This document shows positions 61,725 to 64,000 of a DNA stretch of 64,000 nt, piece by piece. Numbering within the stretch: the stretch's first letter is position 1; the number at the start of each line of letters is the position of its first letter. Both the position numbers and the translations under genes were made by a program. This DNA comes from Murimonas intestini (GTDB lineage: Bacteria; Bacillota; Clostridia; Lachnospirales; Lachnospiraceae), in contig NZ_JANKBI010000002.1 in assembly GCF_024622195.1 (NCBI RefSeq), forward strand, positions 310,001 through 374,000. Direction: 5' to 3'. Under the pieces are notes generated by a model. It was not told the DNA's origin and ran no database searches. It saw only the letters and a list, made by a program, of their open reading frames with translations.

Positions 61725-63245
61725 TTAACCGGCAGCAGCCTTTTTCCTGGTAAGCCAGAGCAGAGCTATGTATGCAGAGCTCATTACTAAAACAAGAAGG
61801 ATGAGGCTGAGAAGAGAAGGAAGGACAATGCCGGATTTTTCAAGGACAAAGCTTGTAAAAAATGAGATCCCGATTCCTGTTAAGAGTATCAGGGAGGGTT
61901 TCAGGAGCCATTCAGCTGCATTAAAGGTGAAGGGAATCTCCTTAAACAGTGAGTGCGCTGATAAAAACGCTGTAAACAGCTGGCTTGCGAGAACACCCCA
62001 CAAGTATCCTGTGATACCGGCAGCCGGGATGACAAACCATACGAATATGATCCGGATCCCCAGCCCGGCCATGCTCTGAAAGAAAGTGGTGGATGTCTTT
62101 CCAAGGCCATTGAGTATGCTGGTCAATGTAGCGTTTAAATACATAAAAGGACAGATCCACCCCAGTATACGTATAAAACTGCAGGACATCTCATTGTTAT
62201 AAAGCACCATGCCGATGTCACTCCCGAAGGTGACAAATATACCGGTAAACAGGATACCAAGTATAAGGCTGTATTTTATGGTGGCCTGTATTGTCTGGGC
62301 GATCCTGGATCTGTTTCCCGTGGCCTGTGCCTCGCTCACTGTGGGAAGAAGGACGATGGACACGGAGCTGGTGATGGCTGACGGGAAGAGGATCAGTGGC
62401 ATTGCCATTCCGGTCAGGACGCCGTACACACTCAGGGAGGAAGAAGTATCCAGGCCAAACAGCCTGAGCCTGAGGGGGATACAGATGGCTTCTATACTCT
62501 GGAGCACATTGATGAGCACACGGTTTGCTGTAAGAGGAGCAGACAGAGCCAGTATGCTTTTGATATTTTTTATCCAGGATACTCTGCCCAGGGAGGACAG
62601 CTTTTCCTTGCCGAAGTGTATCAGGATAGCTGTTCCGGCAAAGAGGAAGGAGGTGATCTCCTCCATGACCATGCCGATGATCGCAATAATGGGAGTCACG
62701 GCCATTCCTTTTTCCAGCAGGATCAGATACAGCAGATAGGCAGAACCCACACGGACCAGCTGCTCCACCAGCTGTGAGACGGCAGGGATCTCTGTCCTTC
62801 TTATGCCGTAATAGTAACCGTTGATGCAGGCGTGAACGCTGCCAAACGGAAGGGCGAAGGAGAGCAGCTGGATAAGAGGGATGCAGCGCTCTTCTTTGAG
62901 GAGGGATGCGGCTATGAAGCCTGCATTGTGATACATGACCTGGCATATGATGAGGGACAGGCCAAGGGCGAAGATGAGGCCTGAGAGGAAGATGCTCTTT
63001 GCTCCCTTTTTGTCACCCACGGCAACTTTGCCTGCCACAAAACGTGAGAGGGCGGTCTGGATACCGGCGGCGGTCAGGGAAAAGGCCATAGAGTATACAG
63101 GCACCACCAGCTGGTAGATGCCCATGCCCTCTGCACCTATCGTGTGGGATAAGAATACTCTATAAAAGAAACCTATGAAACGGGTGAGCAGACCTGCCAG
63201 AGTCAAAATAAAGGCTCCCCGTATAATTACGTGTTTTTGACCCAT
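61725..63245 (-). CDS. spoVB: SpoVB-like polysaccharide/lipid II flippase (MVF family)
   Basis: This 506-residue protein of about 14 membrane segments belongs to the MATE-like MurJ/Wzx group. The start GAFILTLAGLLTRFIGFFYRVFLSHTIGAEGMGIYQL is typical of SpoVB, required for spore cortex synthesis; closely related paralogs such as YtgP/YabM act in vegetative wall synthesis. The many sporulation genes here favour SpoVB, but paralog identity is not certain. The ATG on the - strand is preceded by aaggtg. Confidence 0.85.
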   Translation of the reverse strand: MGQKHVIIRGAFILTLAGLLTRFIGFFYRVFLSHTIGAEGMGIYQLVVPVYSMAFSLTAAGIQTALSRFVAGKVAVGDKKGAKSIFLSGLIFALGLSLIICQVMYHNAGFIAASLLKEERCIPLIQLLSFALPFGSVHACINGYYYGIRRTEIPAVSQLVEQLVRVGSAYLLYLILLEKGMAVTPIIAIIGMVMEEITSFLFAGTAILIHFGKEKLSSLGRVSWIKNIKSILALSAPLTANRVLINVLQSIEAICIPLRLRLFGLDTSSSLSVYGVLTGMAMPLILFPSAITSSVSIVLLPTVSEAQATGNRSRIAQTIQATIKYSLILGILFTGIFVTFGSDIGMVLYNNEMSCSFIRILGWICPFMYLNATLTSILNGLGKTSTTFFQSMAGLGIRIIFVWFVIPAAGITGYLWGVLASQLFTAFLSAHSLFKEIPFTFNAAEWLLKPSLILLTGIGISFFTSFVLEKSGIVLPSLLSLILLVLVMSSAYIALLWLTRKKAAAG

Positions 63246-63292
63246 TGTGCACCTTAAAACAATCTTTTTTTTAATATATTCAATGGAAGTGC

Positions 63293-63321
63293 TTGACAGA
63301 ACTTCATACCGGTGATATATT
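63293..63321 (+). promoter_or_regulatory. Sigma-A promoter of the Rrf2-nifS operon
   Basis: TTGACA (63293-63298) and TATATT (63316-63321) are separated by 17 bases, about 85 bases before the regulator gene. Confidence 0.8.
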
Positions 63322-63329
63322 CAAAACAG

Positions 63330-63354
63330 AAATCCCAGTAAAACACTCGGATTT
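63330..63354. promoter_or_regulatory. Palindromic operator candidate for the Rrf2-type regulator
   Basis: aaatcccagt (63330-63339) and actcggattt (63345-63354) are inverted repeats with one mismatch around a 5-base centre. The site begins nine bases after the -10, covering the likely transcription start, where a repressor would block the promoter. It fits autorepression by the downstream regulator. Confidence 0.65.
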
Positions 63355-63405
63355 GCAGTTGGAAATTAAAATGTCCTGATAAATATAGAAAGAGCAGGTG
63401 ATTGG

Positions 63406-63864
63406 ATGAAGCTGTCTACGAAGGGAAGATATGGACTCCGCGCTATGATAGACCTTGCTGTCTGCAGTGAAGAGGAGGCTGTTTCCATAAGCAGTATCTC
63501 ATCCAGGCAGAATATATCTGAGAGCTATCTGGAACAGCTGGTGGCTAAGCTGCGCAAGGCCGGGCTGGTAGTCAGCATCAGGGGCGCCCAGGGCGGATAT
63601 AAGCTGGCCAGGGATGCTTCTGAGATCTCTGTGGGAGATATTCTGCGTGCCCTGGAGGGCAATCTGGATGCTGTAGAATGCCCGGGTCTGAAGGCTGAGA
63701 ATGGATGCCAGGGAGCTGACGTGTGTGTGACTAAATATGTCTGGCAGCGGATCAATGAGAGCATTACAGAAGCAGTAGATGACATAAAACTGCAGCAGCT
63801 TGTAGAAGAAAGCAAGAAAGCAAATAAGAAAGGCCAGCCTAACCATGCAGGCTGTGAGAACTAG
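63406..63864 (+). CDS. Rrf2/IscR-family transcriptional regulator
   Basis: This 152-residue regulator has an Rrf2 winged helix (MKLSTKGRYGLRAMIDLA, then SESYLEQLVAKLRKAGLVVSIRGAQGGY). C92, C101 and C107 are placed as in cluster-binding IscR proteins. Directly upstream of a cysteine desulfurase gene, it probably senses iron-sulfur status and controls cluster synthesis. CymR is a related alternative, but CymR proteins lack the Cys trio. Confidence 0.9.
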   Translation: MKLSTKGRYGLRAMIDLAVCSEEEAVSISSISSRQNISESYLEQLVAKLRKAGLVVSIRGAQGGYKLARDASEISVGDILRALEGNLDAVECPGLKAENGCQGADVCVTKYVWQRINESITEAVDDIKLQQLVEESKKANKKGQPNHAGCEN

Positions 63865-63875
63865 GAGGGTAAAAA

Positions 63876-64000
63876 ATGTCAAAAAAATTAATATATCTTG
63901 ATAATGCGGCAACGACGAAAACGGCGCCGGAGGTAGTGGAGGCCATGCTGCCTTACTTTACAGAGAATTACGGAAATCCTTCAAGTGTTTATGAGTTTGC
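63876..64000 (+). CDS. NifS/IscS-type cysteine desulfurase (3' end outside window)
   Basis: Only the first 41 codons are visible: SKKLIYLDNAATTKTAPEV, then MLPYFTENYGNPSSVYEF, the N-terminal pattern of NifS/IscS PLP enzymes that take sulfur from cysteine for iron-sulfur clusters and tRNA thiolation. The ATG at 63876 has aggaggg upstream, 11 bases after the Rrf2 gene. The reading frame is open to the window end. Confidence 0.93.
   Translation, partial: MSKKLIYLDNAATTKTAPEVVEAMLPYFTENYGNPSSVYEF

Noticed and set aside
61725..63245. Drug-efflux MATE transporter
   Set aside because: The N-terminal pattern and about 14 membrane segments fit the SpoVB/MurJ-like group better, and the gene sits among sporulation genes.

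Overview
The window reads as chromosome of a spore-forming, anaerobic gut-type Firmicute, most likely a Lachnospiraceae member (Clostridium cluster XIVa). The evidence is a full spoIIIA operon, spoIVB, spo0A, a spoVB-type flippase, two small CotF-like coat genes, YesM/YesN two-component systems beside sugar ABC transporters, and the clostridial order asp23-nusB-xseA-xseB-ispA-dxs-tlyA-nadK-argR-recN-spoIVB. No rRNA, tRNA, CRISPR array, transposase or phage gene was recognised. Family assignments come from reading motifs; no database search was possible.

Region 1 (1-23191) holds two glycan-use loci meeting tail to tail near 14,950-15,030. Locus A, on the + strand, has a YesM-like kinase (cut by the window edge), a YesN-like regulator, an LplABC-type ABC importer (DUF3502-type binding lipoprotein and two permeases), two type I sulfatases, a GH78 alpha-L-rhamnosidase and a GH3 beta-glycosidase. 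Locus B has a YesM/YesN pair on the - strand, divergent from a MalEFG-type importer and a GH95 alpha-L-fucosidase. All the enzymes lack signal peptides, so sulfated or deoxysugar-containing oligosaccharides are probably imported and then desulfated and cut in the cytosol. No ATPase gene is present; a shared MsmX-type ATPase elsewhere is the usual arrangement.

Region 2 (23192-26440) holds a carbamate kinase, a divergent small cupin and a 1-kb stretch without a convincing protein gene. That stretch has a perfect-consensus promoter (TTGACA-17-TATAAT), about 0.6 kb of C-poor, purine-rich DNA full of stop codons, and a strong intrinsic terminator. I read it as an unusual non-coding RNA gene. An unrecognised 178-codon gene follows.

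Region 3 (26424-51841) is core sporulation and housekeeping: spoIIIAA-AH, a 2317-residue LPXTG-like surface protein with SpaA-type, SdrD-B-type and PET-repeat segments, prfC, asp23, then nusB to spoIVB. Short dispersed repeats with inverted termini sit beside the surface-protein gene, prfC, asp23 and the cupin gene.

Region 4 (51842-58467) is a 2-aminoethylphosphonate uptake and breakdown cassette: an RpiR-type regulator, ABC ATPase, fused permease, binding lipoprotein, phnW and phnX. It lies exactly between spoIVB and spo0A, which are neighbours in most endospore formers.

Region 5 (58468-64000) has spo0A, glgA, two small coat-protein genes with a promoter placed inside a long inverted repeat, spoVB on the - strand, an Rrf2/IscR-type regulator with a palindrome at its promoter, and the start of a NifS/IscS cysteine desulfurase.
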